43,447 nt of DNA from Clostridia bacterium (lineage in GTDB: Bacteria > Bacillota > Clostridia > Oscillospirales > CAG-272). The notes under the pieces were generated by a model, which was not told the DNA's origin, did no database searches, and worked only from the letters and a program-made list of their open reading frames with translations. Of the stretch, positions 32,272 to 41,531 are shown in pieces; positions within the stretch are counted from its first letter, which is position 1, and each line of letters opens with the position of its first letter. Location of the stretch: positions 1 through 43,447 of the forward strand of contig JAFVRO010000001.1 in the NCBI GenBank assembly GCA_017504205.1. Direction: 5' to 3'. The translations under genes were made by a program, and so were the position numbers.

Positions 32272-33234
32272 ATGCTCACTTATCAGAACACACTGTCAAT
32301 TCTTGAAATCGCTCAACTGTATGAAGGTGCTCTCCCATATCTCAGGATCAAGATAGATACCGACAGAACGGGCAGCCTGTGCGTGTCGGGCACGTTTGAT
32401 TGCGGACAAAGCTTCCGCTTCGATCCCGTCGAGGATACGGTACATACCGCCGAGTACGCGGGTGTTGCATTCGGCCGCGCAGTTTCATTTGCGGAGGATG
32501 ACGAATACCTCTATATCTATAACGCAACCGAGCAGGACTTTTTTGACGTCTGGTACGGCTATCTCGGACTTGATCTCAACTATAACGAGGTCAGACGTAA
32601 GATTGCAGACGCATCTGATAAACCCGTCATAGAAAAAGCACTTGAATGCGGTGACGGTATAAGAATTCTTGCCCAGGAAAGATGGGAGACCCTTTGCTCG
32701 TTTATCATTTCCCAAAATAACAATATCCCAAGAATAAAGAAAATTGTCCGGGCACTCTCCGTGCGCCTCGGAGATCCAATAGATATCTCACATATGAACG
32801 GGCATCTTTCCGCAGTAATGAAGGAGCAGGGAGCATATTCCTTTCCCGGTGCAGATTCGATAAGGGGCGGTGGAGTTGAGCTTCTGGCAGAGCTTCGCAC
32901 GGGATTTCGCGCAAAGTACATATACGATGCCGCTATGCGTGTTGCGGACGGCTTACTTGATCTTGAGACTGTTTCAAAAGAGCCAAGCCTTGAGCGTGCC
33001 GCAGAAATGCTGTGCCAAATAAAAGGTGTCGGCCCCAAGGTCGCCGCTTGCTCGCTTCTGTTTGGCTTCAGACGTTACGACGCCTTTCCCATCGACGTCT
33101 GGATAAGACGCGTAATGGAAAAATATTTTCCAAGTGACTTCACACCCGAGAGCCTCGGGCAGTACGCAGGTATCGCACAACAATATCTCTTTTATTATGA
33201 AAGATATTTGTCCGCAGGCAACAATAATGATTGA
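32272..33234 (+). CDS. ogg: 8-oxoguanine DNA glycosylase, OGG1 type (320 aa)
   Basis: Removes oxidised guanine from DNA and nicks the strand. The N-terminal OGG_N domain (residues 25-130, with FDCGQSFRF) precedes the helix-hairpin-helix glycosylase domain: SFIISQNNNIPRIKKIV (143-159) and KGVGPKVAACSLLFGF (251-266) with the likely Schiff-base Lys256, then AFPIDVWIRR with catalytic Asp275. Length fits eukaryote-like OGG1 proteins common in Clostridia. SD GGAGA. Its stop codon overlaps the -35 box of the next promoter. Confidence 0.92.
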   Translation: MLTYQNTLSILEIAQLYEGALPYLRIKIDTDRTGSLCVSGTFDCGQSFRFDPVEDTVHTAEYAGVAFGRAVSFAEDDEYLYIYNATEQDFFDVWYGYLGLDLNYNEVRRKIADASDKPVIEKALECGDGIRILAQERWETLCSFIISQNNNIPRIKKIVRALSVRLGDPIDISHMNGHLSAVMKEQGAYSFPGADSIRGGGVELLAELRTGFRAKYIYDAAMRVADGLLDLETVSKEPSLERAAEMLCQIKGVGPKVAACSLLFGFRRYDAFPIDVWIRRVMEKYFPSDFTPESLGQYAGIAQQYLFYYERYLSAGNNND

Positions 33235-33259
33235 CATAATGCGTTTTTTGTGATATAAT
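33231..33259 (+). promoter_or_regulatory. Sigma-A promoter of the radical SAM-der-obg region
   Basis: TTGACA (33231-33236), 17-bp spacer, TATAAT (33254-33259). The -35 box contains the ogg stop codon TGA (33232-33234). Confidence 0.82.
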
Positions 33260-33308
33260 AAACTGTTACATTATGCAAAGTTGATTTTTGATTGAAAGGA
33301 GGCGCAGT

Positions 33309-34637
33309 ATGGTAAAGATAACTTCGGTTGATGCTTTAAGCCTTGCGGAAAAAGCGGGCGTATTGTGTGGCGATATTCTCATAAGTATAAACGGAAATAC
33401 CATATCCGATGCCTTCGATTACAGGTACTACCTCACGGAAAGCCGAGTACTTCTCGGACTTGAACGAAACGGACAGAAGATCAGTGTTGCAGTCGAGAAG
33501 GACGAATATGACGATATAGGCCTTGGCTTTGAGACTCCGCTGATGGATGCCAAGCATTCCTGTAGGAATAAGTGCATATTCTGCTTCATTGACCAACTCC
33601 CCAAAGGACTTCGCCCCTCACTTTACTTCAAGGATGACGATTCCCGACTTTCATTTCTTCACGGAAATTATATCACACTCACCAATCTGACAGATGCGGA
33701 CGTGGATAGAATAATCAAAATGCACCTTTCCCCTATCAACGTCTCCGTGCATACAACAAACCCCGAGCTGCGTTGCAGAATGATGAATAACCGCTTCGCA
33801 GGCTCAAGCCTGAGATTTCTTGACCGACTCAAAGACGGCGGCGCAACACTCAACGCACAGATCGTGCTCTGCCGAGGCATAAACGACGGCGCGGAACTTG
33901 AGAGGACACTTAAGGATCTTGCGGAATACTACCCCTCTCTTGAAAGTGTGTCCGTAGTCCCCGCAGGGCTTACCTCTTACCGCGACGGCCTCTATCATCT
34001 TACGGACTATACCAAGGAGGAATGCGAGCAGATAATTGATACTGTTGAGAAATTTGCCGAGGACTTTTTTGAAAAAAACGGAACACGCCTTGTCTGGTGC
34101 TCGGACGAGCTTTATCTGCGCGCCGGCAGAGAGCTGAAGGATAATGAATACTATGAGGACTTTATCCAATATAATAACGGAGTAGGAATGCTCACCTCGT
34201 TTGTATATGACGTCGAGGAGGAGCTCGATTACCCCGAGGATCACATGCACGATTTTGTCACCTCGCCGCGCCATGTCTCCATCGCTACGGGTAAGGCAGC
34301 GTACCCTACGGTAAAGGCGATGGCAGACAAGCTCTGCGCCGCTTACAAGGGGCTTACGGTAGACGTTTATTGTATAGTGAATAACTTCTTCGGAGAAAGC
34401 GTAACTGTAACGGGTCTGCTTACGGGTAAGGATATCTGTGAGCAATTAATGGATAAAACACTTGGAGAGGAGCTCCTCCTCTCTTCAAATACTGTAAACT
34501 CAGACGGAGAGCTTTTTCTGTGCGGTATGACACCGACCGAGCTTTCAAAAAGGCTTGGAGTAAAGCTTACCTTCGTCAACGAGGGCGACTGCGGCAGAAA
34601 TTTCGTGTCCGCCGTTCTCGGTGAGGAGCAATACTAA
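33309..34637 (+). CDS. DUF512 / TIGR03279-family radical SAM protein with PDZ-like domain (442 aa)
   Basis: An N-terminal PDZ-like domain (residues 4-70, AEKAGVLCGDILISING), a radical SAM core with CRNKCIFC (C85, C89, C92) and the DUF512 C-terminal domain. This family is conserved in Clostridia and some Cyanobacteria next to der; its reaction is unknown. Start ATG 33309 with SD AAAGGAGG; a TTG 7 codons upstream contains the SD. 21 bp separate it from der. Confidence 0.9.
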   Translation: MVKITSVDALSLAEKAGVLCGDILISINGNTISDAFDYRYYLTESRVLLGLERNGQKISVAVEKDEYDDIGLGFETPLMDAKHSCRNKCIFCFIDQLPKGLRPSLYFKDDDSRLSFLHGNYITLTNLTDADVDRIIKMHLSPINVSVHTTNPELRCRMMNNRFAGSSLRFLDRLKDGGATLNAQIVLCRGINDGAELERTLKDLAEYYPSLESVSVVPAGLTSYRDGLYHLTDYTKEECEQIIDTVEKFAEDFFEKNGTRLVWCSDELYLRAGRELKDNEYYEDFIQYNNGVGMLTSFVYDVEEELDYPEDHMHDFVTSPRHVSIATGKAAYPTVKAMADKLCAAYKGLTVDVYCIVNNFFGESVTVTGLLTGKDICEQLMDKTLGEELLLSSNTVNSDGELFLCGMTPTELSKRLGVKLTFVNEGDCGRNFVSAVLGEEQY

Positions 34638-34658
34638 ACACGAAAGGACGGATATGAA

Positions 34659-35987
34659 ATGGCAAAACCAATTATAGCAATAGTAGGACGCCCCAACGTT
34701 GGAAAAAGCACGCTCTTTAATAAGCTTATCGGCGAGCGCAGAGCGATAGTTGAAGACACCCCGGGTGTCACAAGAGACAGAATATACGGACAGACCGAAT
34801 GGAACGGTAAAACTCTTATCGTTATCGATACCGGAGGAATTGAGCCCCGAACCGAGGACTTCATCATGGAAAAGATGAGAGTTCAGGCAGAGCTTGCAAT
34901 AGAGAGTGCAGACGTTATCGTGTTTATGTGTGACGTAAGAACGGGACTTACCGCAAACGACCGCGACATTGCAATTATGCTCAAGAAGAGCGGCAAGCCC
35001 GTCATACCCTGCATCAATAAATGTGACCGCGTAGGCGCGCTTCCATACGAGTTTTACGAATTCTACGAACTCGGATTTGCGTGCGATCCCGTAGCAGTTT
35101 CATCAATTCACGGAACGGGTACGGGAGACCTGCTCGACGCCGCGATAGATTGCCTTGAGGACTTCGATTACGACGACGAGCCCGACGATACCATCAAGGT
35201 GGCAGTTATCGGAAAGCCCAATGCCGGTAAATCCTCCATCATCAATAAAATTCTCGGTACCGACAGACTCATTGTCTCGGATATGCCCGGAACCACGCGT
35301 GACGCAATAGATACCGTTTTCGAAAATCAGTTCGGTAAGTATACATTTATCGACACCGCAGGAATTCGCCGTCAGTCAAAGGTAACGGATAGCATCGAAA
35401 GATATAGCGTCCTTCGCGCAAATATGGCGGTCGAGCGCGCCGATGTGTGCCTTATTATGATCGACGCAAACCAAGGCGTGACCGAGCAGGACGAAAAAAT
35501 TGCCGGAATTGCACACGAGTCAGGCAAGCCCAGCATAATAGTAATCAATAAATGGGACACTATCGAAAAGGATAACAGTACTGTAAACGAGTTCACAAAA
35601 AAGGTTTACGAAGCACTCGGATATATGCAGTATGCCCCCGTTATTTTCGTGTCGGCAAAAACCGGTCAGCGAGTTACGAATCTCTTTGAGATGATAAACT
35701 ATGTGTATAATCAGTCCGTAACGAGAATTACCACGGGCATGCTCAACGATGTGTTGGCAGATGCAACACTCCGCGTTCAGCCACCGACGGATAAGGGAAA
35801 GAGACTTAAAATCTATTATATGACGCAGGCAAGCGTAGCTCCGCCCACGTTCGTGCTTTTCTGTAATAACGCCGAGCTTTTCCACTTCTCTTATCAGAGA
35901 TATATTGAAAACTGCTTAAGAGATACCTTCGGCTTCAGAGGAACACCTATCAAGCTCGTTATCAAAATGAAGGGCGACGATAATTGA
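34659..35987 (+). CDS. der: Ribosome assembly GTPase Der (442 aa)
   Basis: Double GTPase for 50S subunit assembly. Two G domains: G1 motifs GRPNVGKS (10-17) and GKPNAGKSS (about 185-193), with DTPGVTRDR and DMPGTTRDAID switch regions and NKCD / NKWD G4 motifs, then the KH-like C-terminal domain. Length normal. ATG 34659 is in frame with the conserved MAKPIIAIVGRPN start; an out-of-frame ATG lies 5 bases upstream. SD AAAGGA. Confidence 0.97.
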   Translation: MAKPIIAIVGRPNVGKSTLFNKLIGERRAIVEDTPGVTRDRIYGQTEWNGKTLIVIDTGGIEPRTEDFIMEKMRVQAELAIESADVIVFMCDVRTGLTANDRDIAIMLKKSGKPVIPCINKCDRVGALPYEFYEFYELGFACDPVAVSSIHGTGTGDLLDAAIDCLEDFDYDDEPDDTIKVAVIGKPNAGKSSIINKILGTDRLIVSDMPGTTRDAIDTVFENQFGKYTFIDTAGIRRQSKVTDSIERYSVLRANMAVERADVCLIMIDANQGVTEQDEKIAGIAHESGKPSIIVINKWDTIEKDNSTVNEFTKKVYEALGYMQYAPVIFVSAKTGQRVTNLFEMINYVYNQSVTRITTGMLNDVLADATLRVQPPTDKGKRLKIYYMTQASVAPPTFVLFCNNAELFHFSYQRYIENCLRDTFGFRGTPIKLVIKMKGDDN

Positions 35988-36055
35988 TAGGCTCAATTAT
36001 CTCCCGTCAAGCTACCACCGTCAATTGACCAACAAAATATATTTGGAGAAATAAA

Positions 36056-37333
36056 ATGTTTATAGACAGAATAAATATTTACGTCAAGGCAGGAGACGGC
36101 GGAAACGGCGCAATCTCCTTCCGACGTGAAAAATACGTCTCACACGGCGGCCCCGACGGAGGAGACGGAGGAAACGGCGGACATATCGTCTTCCACATAG
36201 ATGAGGGCATGAATACTCTGCTTTCATTCCGCTATAAAAGAAAATTCGTTGCGGGTAACGGCGGAAACGGCGCGGGGGCAAAATTTCACGGCGCAACCGC
36301 TCCCAATATCGTTATCAATGTTCCCCCCGGAACGCTTATAAAGGATGCCGATTCGGGCAAAATAATAAAGGATATGTCCGACGGCGAAGACTTTATCTGC
36401 TGCCGCGGCGGAAGAGGCGGCTGGGGCAATAAGCACTTCGCTACCCCCACAAGACAGGTCCCGAATTTCGCTAAAAACGGAACTAAAGGTGAGGAAAGAA
36501 ACCTTACTCTTGAACTTAAAATGCTTGCAGATGTGGGACTTATCGGCTTCCCAAGCGTGGGTAAATCTTCCATTCTTGCCGCCATAAGCTCCGCAAAGCC
36601 TAAGATCGCAGACTACCACTTTACCACACTCTCCCCCAATCTCGGAGTTGTATCCGTAGGCGGAGAGGGCAAGGGCTTCGTTGCCGCCGATATCCCCGGA
36701 CTTATCGAGGGTGCATCCGAGGGCGCGGGACTTGGTCATCAGTTCCTGCGTCACGTTGACAGATGCAGACTTCTTCTGCACGTTGTCGATATATCAAGAG
36801 GTGAGTACCGCGACCCCGTGGATGATATCGTCAAGATCAATACGGAGCTTGAAAAATACAGTCCCGAGCTTGCAACAAGACCGCAGATCATAGTTGCCAA
36901 CAAAACAGATATGCTCGATCCCGACCTGACAGACATCAAGGCTTTTGAGGACTTCGTGAACGGTAACGGTTGGGAGCTGATATACGTTTCCTGCGCTACC
37001 GGTGAGAATATGAAGGAGCTTGTCTCCCTTACTGCACGCCGCCTTGCAGAGCTTCCCCCGATGAAGATATACGAAAGCGAGTATGAGCCCGAGGATGTTT
37101 TCGTGGAATCCAAGAAGGAAACCACAGTAAGACGCGAGAACAACGTGTTCTACGTCGAGGGCGAATGGCTCTACAACTTTATGGGACAGATCAATTTCGA
37201 CGACTACGAGTCAATGAAATACTTCGGTAAGGTGCTTCAGAAGAGCGGCATCTATCAGCTTCTTGAGGAGAAGGGCTGTAAGGACGGAGATACTGTCTCC
37301 ATATACGATTTTGAATTTGACTACGTTAAATAG
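36056..37333 (+). CDS. obg: GTPase Obg (425 aa)
   Basis: Ribosome-associated GTPase linked to stress response and, in spore formers, to sporulation onset. N-terminal glycine-rich OBG fold (1-155), G domain with GFPSVGKSS (164-172), DIPGLIEGA and NKTD, and a C-terminal OCT domain (about 345-425). Length fits Firmicutes Obg. SD TTGGAGA. 68 bp after der and 34 bp before the M48 peptidase gene, so probably co-transcribed. Confidence 0.97.
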   Translation: MFIDRINIYVKAGDGGNGAISFRREKYVSHGGPDGGDGGNGGHIVFHIDEGMNTLLSFRYKRKFVAGNGGNGAGAKFHGATAPNIVINVPPGTLIKDADSGKIIKDMSDGEDFICCRGGRGGWGNKHFATPTRQVPNFAKNGTKGEERNLTLELKMLADVGLIGFPSVGKSSILAAISSAKPKIADYHFTTLSPNLGVVSVGGEGKGFVAADIPGLIEGASEGAGLGHQFLRHVDRCRLLLHVVDISRGEYRDPVDDIVKINTELEKYSPELATRPQIIVANKTDMLDPDLTDIKAFEDFVNGNGWELIYVSCATGENMKELVSLTARRLAELPPMKIYESEYEPEDVFVESKKETTVRRENNVFYVEGEWLYNFMGQINFDDYESMKYFGKVLQKSGIYQLLEEKGCKDGDTVSIYDFEFDYVK

Positions 37334-37367
37334 TCAGTGACATAAAAAATGAAACGAGGTGAGATGC

Positions 37368-39386
37368 TTGAGGCTTTTGAAAAATCTTCTGGGAACAATT
37401 ATGGTAATTATTCCTGCATTAATAATATCCTACTTTCTTAAGGGGCATACGGCTGTTATAGGCATCCTCTCCGTTATATCTCTCATTCTGCTCGGACTTG
37501 AGCTTCTCATAGGGTCAGCAGTTACACTCGGCACCGTCGCATATGCAAAAAAGCGCTCCGAATTTCTGAATGACAGAGACTATATATGGGATCTTACCGC
37601 ACGTTGCGATACGGATTTAGACCGTGAAAAGCGACGTGTAAAGAAGTTTTTTGTATTCGATGCCGTGTGGTTTTACTTCTGCGCTGTCTCACAGTGCCTT
37701 TTGACCGCATCAGCGTTCCTTTCCACAAGGGTTTACTTTATTATCCCCGCAATAATTTTTACAGTTCTTACCGTAACGTACAGAACCGTAGGAGCGGATA
37801 ACGTAGAGCCGGGAGCACCCATAACCAAGGATGAGTTCCCGGAAATATTCGGACTTGTTGAGGAACTGTCAAAAAAATATGCTCCGGATTGCAAGATACT
37901 TCCTTACGCCATCCACGGCCCCTATCTGCTCAATCAGATATATAACAATAAATACGCGCTCTGCATTGGCATTACCGCGATGGGCTTGCTCAGTAAGTCT
38001 CAACTGCGCGCCGCATTGACTCATGAAATACTTCATATCAAAAACGGTGATACCGATCTTTTATATTCTGTAGTATGCGCTCAAAGAAGAGCAAGAAAGG
38101 GCTCGGGAGACAATAAGCTTAAGCCGCATGTGCTTGGCTTTATGATGGGACCTGCGTTGCTTCTTGCCTTTATGTCGGCAAGCTTTATCGTTGCCGCATC
38201 CCGTACTATTGAGCATAGAATAGATCTTGAGTTCGCAGACGTCTCCGACTATGAGCAAAAACGCGCCTATGTCGGAGCAATCGCAACACTCAGGTGCTTT
38301 AACCAATACCTTGCTGAGGGACACGATGAGATGTTCATACTCGATGCCCCGGAGCCTGTTCCCGATTTTGAAAGCTATTCCGAGAGAATGTTCCGCGCCA
38401 CTCTTGTTGACCGAGAGGACTTCTGGAGAGAATATCTTGAAAAAGAAATAGTAACAAAGAATTCAAAGTACTTCCCATTCAGCTACCGCAGAGAAGCGCT
38501 TGGTGTAAATAAGGACGATTTGGATATAGCACCCTCCGAGCAGGATTACTCCTGGATAAAGGAGGTCGATGAAATGAAACGCTACTCCGACGAAATGATC
38601 TTCCAGGGTCTGAGCATAAATTTCTTTGCGGAAAAACAGGAGTATACAAATTACCTTCGTCATTATGAGGAGGGCTCAAAGCGACTCCGGGAAGGCGAGG
38701 AAATGAGCCTTACAGAAATGCTCGAGCTTGCCACGTCCGCCGAAGGCGCAAATCTTCACGACGAGGCAAAGCGAATATACGATTTGATCCTTGAAAAGTA
38801 CCCCAAGAACGCAAACGCCCTTTACCGTCGCGGTTCTTACTATCTTGTCGAGTATGACGAGAAGGGAATCGATATGATCTGGAAGGCAATTGACGATAAC
38901 AGTAATTATATTAAAAGCGGTATATCCTTGCTGAATGCCTTCTGTGCCAATATGGGACTTGCGGACAGACTTGATGAGGTCAGAGAACGCTCGGTTGAGC
39001 TTCTCGGTAAAAAATCCAAAAGCTATTCAAAGCTGTTTGATCTTAGATCAGGCGGTGAGTTTACACTCCCCGACCTTCCCAAGGAGCTTATTAACGAGAT
39101 CGTAGAATTCGTAAAAAATGAATGCGGTGATAATTTGGATGAGCTTTATATTGCCAAAAAGACCGCCGACGGTATCGACTGTACCATGATATTTATCTCG
39201 CCGACGCCGGAGACGCGAATTGTAGACTGGCAGAAGGCTTATCACAACATATTTATGTTTCTCGACGTTAAAGAGGAGCAGTTCCTGCTTGATACGTTCA
39301 AGGATGAGCCACCATACATAAAGAAGCTCAAAAAGCTTAAAGGCGCACTGATATTTAAACGCGATACGACAAAGAAGAATAAATAA
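37368..39386 (+). CDS. M48-family membrane metallopeptidase with C-terminal TPRs (672 aa)
   Basis: Zinc peptidase of the HtpX/Ste24 family. Two hydrophobic segments near 10-60 and two near 100-140, then the zinc motif HEILH (219-223) and third-ligand motif SRTIEHRID (Glu282), with another hydrophobic stretch between (about 255-278). After residue 430 come TPR-like helices (DEAKRIYDLILEKYPKNANALYRRG). Function: membrane protein quality control is likely for the family; the TPRs suggest partner binding. I chose TTG 37368, six bases after SD GAGGTG; a GTG at 37359 overlaps that SD. Confidence 0.8.
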   Translation: MRLLKNLLGTIMVIIPALIISYFLKGHTAVIGILSVISLILLGLELLIGSAVTLGTVAYAKKRSEFLNDRDYIWDLTARCDTDLDREKRRVKKFFVFDAVWFYFCAVSQCLLTASAFLSTRVYFIIPAIIFTVLTVTYRTVGADNVEPGAPITKDEFPEIFGLVEELSKKYAPDCKILPYAIHGPYLLNQIYNNKYALCIGITAMGLLSKSQLRAALTHEILHIKNGDTDLLYSVVCAQRRARKGSGDNKLKPHVLGFMMGPALLLAFMSASFIVAASRTIEHRIDLEFADVSDYEQKRAYVGAIATLRCFNQYLAEGHDEMFILDAPEPVPDFESYSERMFRATLVDREDFWREYLEKEIVTKNSKYFPFSYRREALGVNKDDLDIAPSEQDYSWIKEVDEMKRYSDEMIFQGLSINFFAEKQEYTNYLRHYEEGSKRLREGEEMSLTEMLELATSAEGANLHDEAKRIYDLILEKYPKNANALYRRGSYYLVEYDEKGIDMIWKAIDDNSNYIKSGISLLNAFCANMGLADRLDEVRERSVELLGKKSKSYSKLFDLRSGGEFTLPDLPKELINEIVEFVKNECGDNLDELYIAKKTADGIDCTMIFISPTPETRIVDWQKAYHNIFMFLDVKEEQFLLDTFKDEPPYIKKLKKLKGALIFKRDTTKKNK

Positions 39387-39420
39387 ACTAAATTACATAA
39401 TATAAAATTTGAGGTGACCT

Positions 39421-39975
39421 ATGAATATTTGGCACGATATCGACCCCAAGCACATCACAGCAGATGATTTTGTCGCACTGATTGAAATTCCTAAGGGAAG
39501 CAGTTGCAAATATGAGCTTGATAAAGAGACCGGACTTATCAAGCTTGACCGTGTCCTTTATACCGCTACCCACTATCCTGCAAATTACGGCTTTATCCCG
39601 ATCACCTATGCAGACGATAATGACCCTCTCGACGTCCTCGTCCTTTGCTCCGCACCCGTATATCCAATGACTCTTATCAGAGTGTATCCCATAGGCGTTA
39701 TGCGAATGCTTGACGGCGGAAGCGTTGACGATAAGATCATCGCAGTTCCGTTCTCCGACCCCTCTTATTTCGGTATAAAGAGCATTGAGGAGCTTCCCGG
39801 ACACATCTTCGATGAAATTATGCACTTCTTCAGCGTCTATAAGCAGCTTGAGCATAAGCAGACCGCAGTAAAATCTCTCTACGGCCCCGGTGAGGCTAAA
39901 AAGGTAATTCAAGCAGCAATAGATTCCTACAGACAAAAAGCCGAAGAGGGCTTCTTCACAAGATCAAATAACTGA
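39421..39975 (+). CDS. ppa: Inorganic pyrophosphatase, family I (184 aa)
   Basis: Hydrolyses pyrophosphate in the cytosol, pulling biosynthetic reactions forward. Family I marks: EIPKGSSCKYELDK (22-35), HYPANYGFIP (51-60) and the metal-binding signature DDNDPLDVLV (65-74), with Asp66, Asp68 and Asp71. Length normal. SD GAGGTGA. A terminator pair with the repeat element follows. Confidence 0.96.
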   Translation: MNIWHDIDPKHITADDFVALIEIPKGSSCKYELDKETGLIKLDRVLYTATHYPANYGFIPITYADDNDPLDVLVLCSAPVYPMTLIRVYPIGVMRMLDGGSVDDKIIAVPFSDPSYFGIKSIEELPGHIFDEIMHFFSVYKQLEHKQTAVKSLYGPGEAKKVIQAAIDSYRQKAEEGFFTRSNN

Positions 39976-39996
39976 TATACTCAGTAAAATAAAAGC

Positions 39997-40137
39997 GGGC
40001 TGTCTCATTAAGACAGCCCTTACGAACGGTTTTGGCGCAGATTTTAATGAAATTTGATGCTATTTTCGTGCCAAAACGACGAATTTGATTCGTCGAGTTC
40101 GATTTCATGGGCTCGTCTCACGCAAGTGAGACAGCCC
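39997..40137. repeat. Composite repeat: terminator A, 75-bp core, terminator B
   Basis: Hairpin A GGGCTGTCT/AGACAGCCC (39997-40019), the 75-bp core (40023-40097) and hairpin B GGGCT(C)GTCTCAC/GTGAGACAGCCC (40109-40137). Read on the minus strand, hairpin A is followed by GCTTTTATTTTAC and can terminate glmM; on the plus strand, hairpin B is followed by CTTTTACTT and can terminate ppa. So the element sits between convergent genes as a pair of opposed terminators around the core. Confidence 0.8.
40023..40097 (+). repeat. 75-bp core of the intergenic repeat, copy 2
   Basis: Exact reverse complement of 1-75. Here the core is joined to hairpin A by 3 bases, without the extra 12-bp-arm hairpin found in copy 1. 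Confidence 0.9.
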
Positions 40138-40160
40138 CTTTTACTTATAATGCTATGATG

Positions 40161-41531
40161 CTATATCCCGTATTTGTCGCTGATTCGTTCACAAAGCCAC
40201 TCCATAACATTTTCGGCTTTGCAGACATCTCGGCATTCTATCCTTATCCTGATACACGGCTCAGTTCCGGATGCGCGAAGTACAAGAGATGCCCCCGCGC
40301 CAAGCTCTTCATAAGCTTTTTCTCTCAGTACATCCATCTCACGGTCAGCCTTGAATTCATCACGGCGAGAAGGATCGATCTCAATGTTTCTCTCAAATGA
40401 TGGCACTCTGTGAAATGCAAGACAAAGTTCTGCAAGAGGAGTGCGCCTGCGTGATATTAGCGCGATCAGCATCAATGCCGTCAGTGGCCCATCGCCTGTG
40501 GAGCAAATATTTCCAAAAACTATATGTCCCGACGGCTCTCCTCCAATGAAAGCGCCGCTTTTGTCCATCTCCTCTTTAACGTATCTGTCTCCGACTGCGG
40601 CGGCAATAAATCGTACGCCCAGCTCCTCGCATCGCTCTGCAAGCCCCCGATTGCTCATAACTGTTCCAACTGCGCAGGCGTTTGTAAGTTTTTCTGTGCG
40701 GACTGCATCCTCAAGCATTACGGCAATTATTTCATCTCCGTCAACAAGCCTTCCGCATGAATCTACCGCAAGGCATCTGTCACCGTCTCCGTCAAACGCC
40801 ACGCCAAGATCAAGACCGCGCTCAACGACCAATGCAGAGAGTGCCGCCGTATCAGTTGATCCGCATCCGAGATTTATGTTTTTTCCGTCAGGCTCACGGT
40901 TGATAAATACGACATCATGCCCAAGATCGGTAAATATTCCTGCGGCAATGTGAGATACCGCACCATTAGCACAGTCAATTCCTATCTTCAGCTTTGCAAG
41001 ATCGCTATGTCCGCGGCACTCATCATCATAGCATTTTTTCAGATGACGGATATACTTCTCCGCAGCACTCATATGCTCTCTTACAGATCCAACCGCAAAG
41101 TCCTTTTTGCATTCGCTTTTTTCCGCATCGAATGCAAATATTTTTTCTTCGATTATCTCCTCCACATCGTCTGCAAGCTTGGTGCCGTCAGAAGATATGA
41201 GCTTTATGCCGTTGTATTCCGCACCGTTGTGTGAGGCGGACACCATTACGCCGTACAAAAAGTTTTCCGCTTCTACTAAATACGCAAGCGCAGGCGTAGG
41301 TAATACACCGCAAACGTATGCGTCACACCCCGCCATACATACTCCCGACGCTAACGCGTAGGTAAGGGATGATGATGAAAGCCGTGTGTCGCACGCAATA
41401 AGCACCCTTCCACCATTTGCACCCTCTGAAAGGACATCAGCGCTTGCATATCCCACCTTGAATGCCAAAAACGGATCAAGTCCGTCGCACAAACGACCTC
41501 TGATACCGTCAGTTCCGAATAACCTCTTCAT
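40161..41531 (-). CDS. glmM: Phosphoglucosamine mutase GlmM (456 aa)
   Basis: Converts glucosamine-6-phosphate to glucosamine-1-phosphate for UDP-GlcNAc and cell-wall synthesis. All GlmM marks: N-terminal GTDGIRG (7-13), phosphoserine loop MVSASHNG with active Ser100, metal loop AFDGDGDR (near 245-252), sugar-binding GGEPSGH and C-terminal RASGTEPCIRI. Full length. Its ATG overlaps the stop of the upstream GlmU-C-like gene (ATGA). Confidence 0.96.
   Translation of the reverse strand: MKRLFGTDGIRGRLCDGLDPFLAFKVGYASADVLSEGANGGRVLIACDTRLSSSSLTYALASGVCMAGCDAYVCGVLPTPALAYLVEAENFLYGVMVSASHNGAEYNGIKLISSDGTKLADDVEEIIEEKIFAFDAEKSECKKDFAVGSVREHMSAAEKYIRHLKKCYDDECRGHSDLAKLKIGIDCANGAVSHIAAGIFTDLGHDVVFINREPDGKNINLGCGSTDTAALSALVVERGLDLGVAFDGDGDRCLAVDSCGRLVDGDEIIAVMLEDAVRTEKLTNACAVGTVMSNRGLAERCEELGVRFIAAAVGDRYVKEEMDKSGAFIGGEPSGHIVFGNICSTGDGPLTALMLIALISRRRTPLAELCLAFHRVPSFERNIEIDPSRRDEFKADREMDVLREKAYEELGAGASLVLRASGTEPCIRIRIECRDVCKAENVMEWLCERISDKYGI

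Noticed and set aside
1..40097. A 40-kb composite transposon bounded by the 75-bp inverted repeats
   Set aside because: The interval holds core genes (der, obg, ppa, asnA, mnmM) and no transposase; the arms are better seen as two scattered repeat copies.
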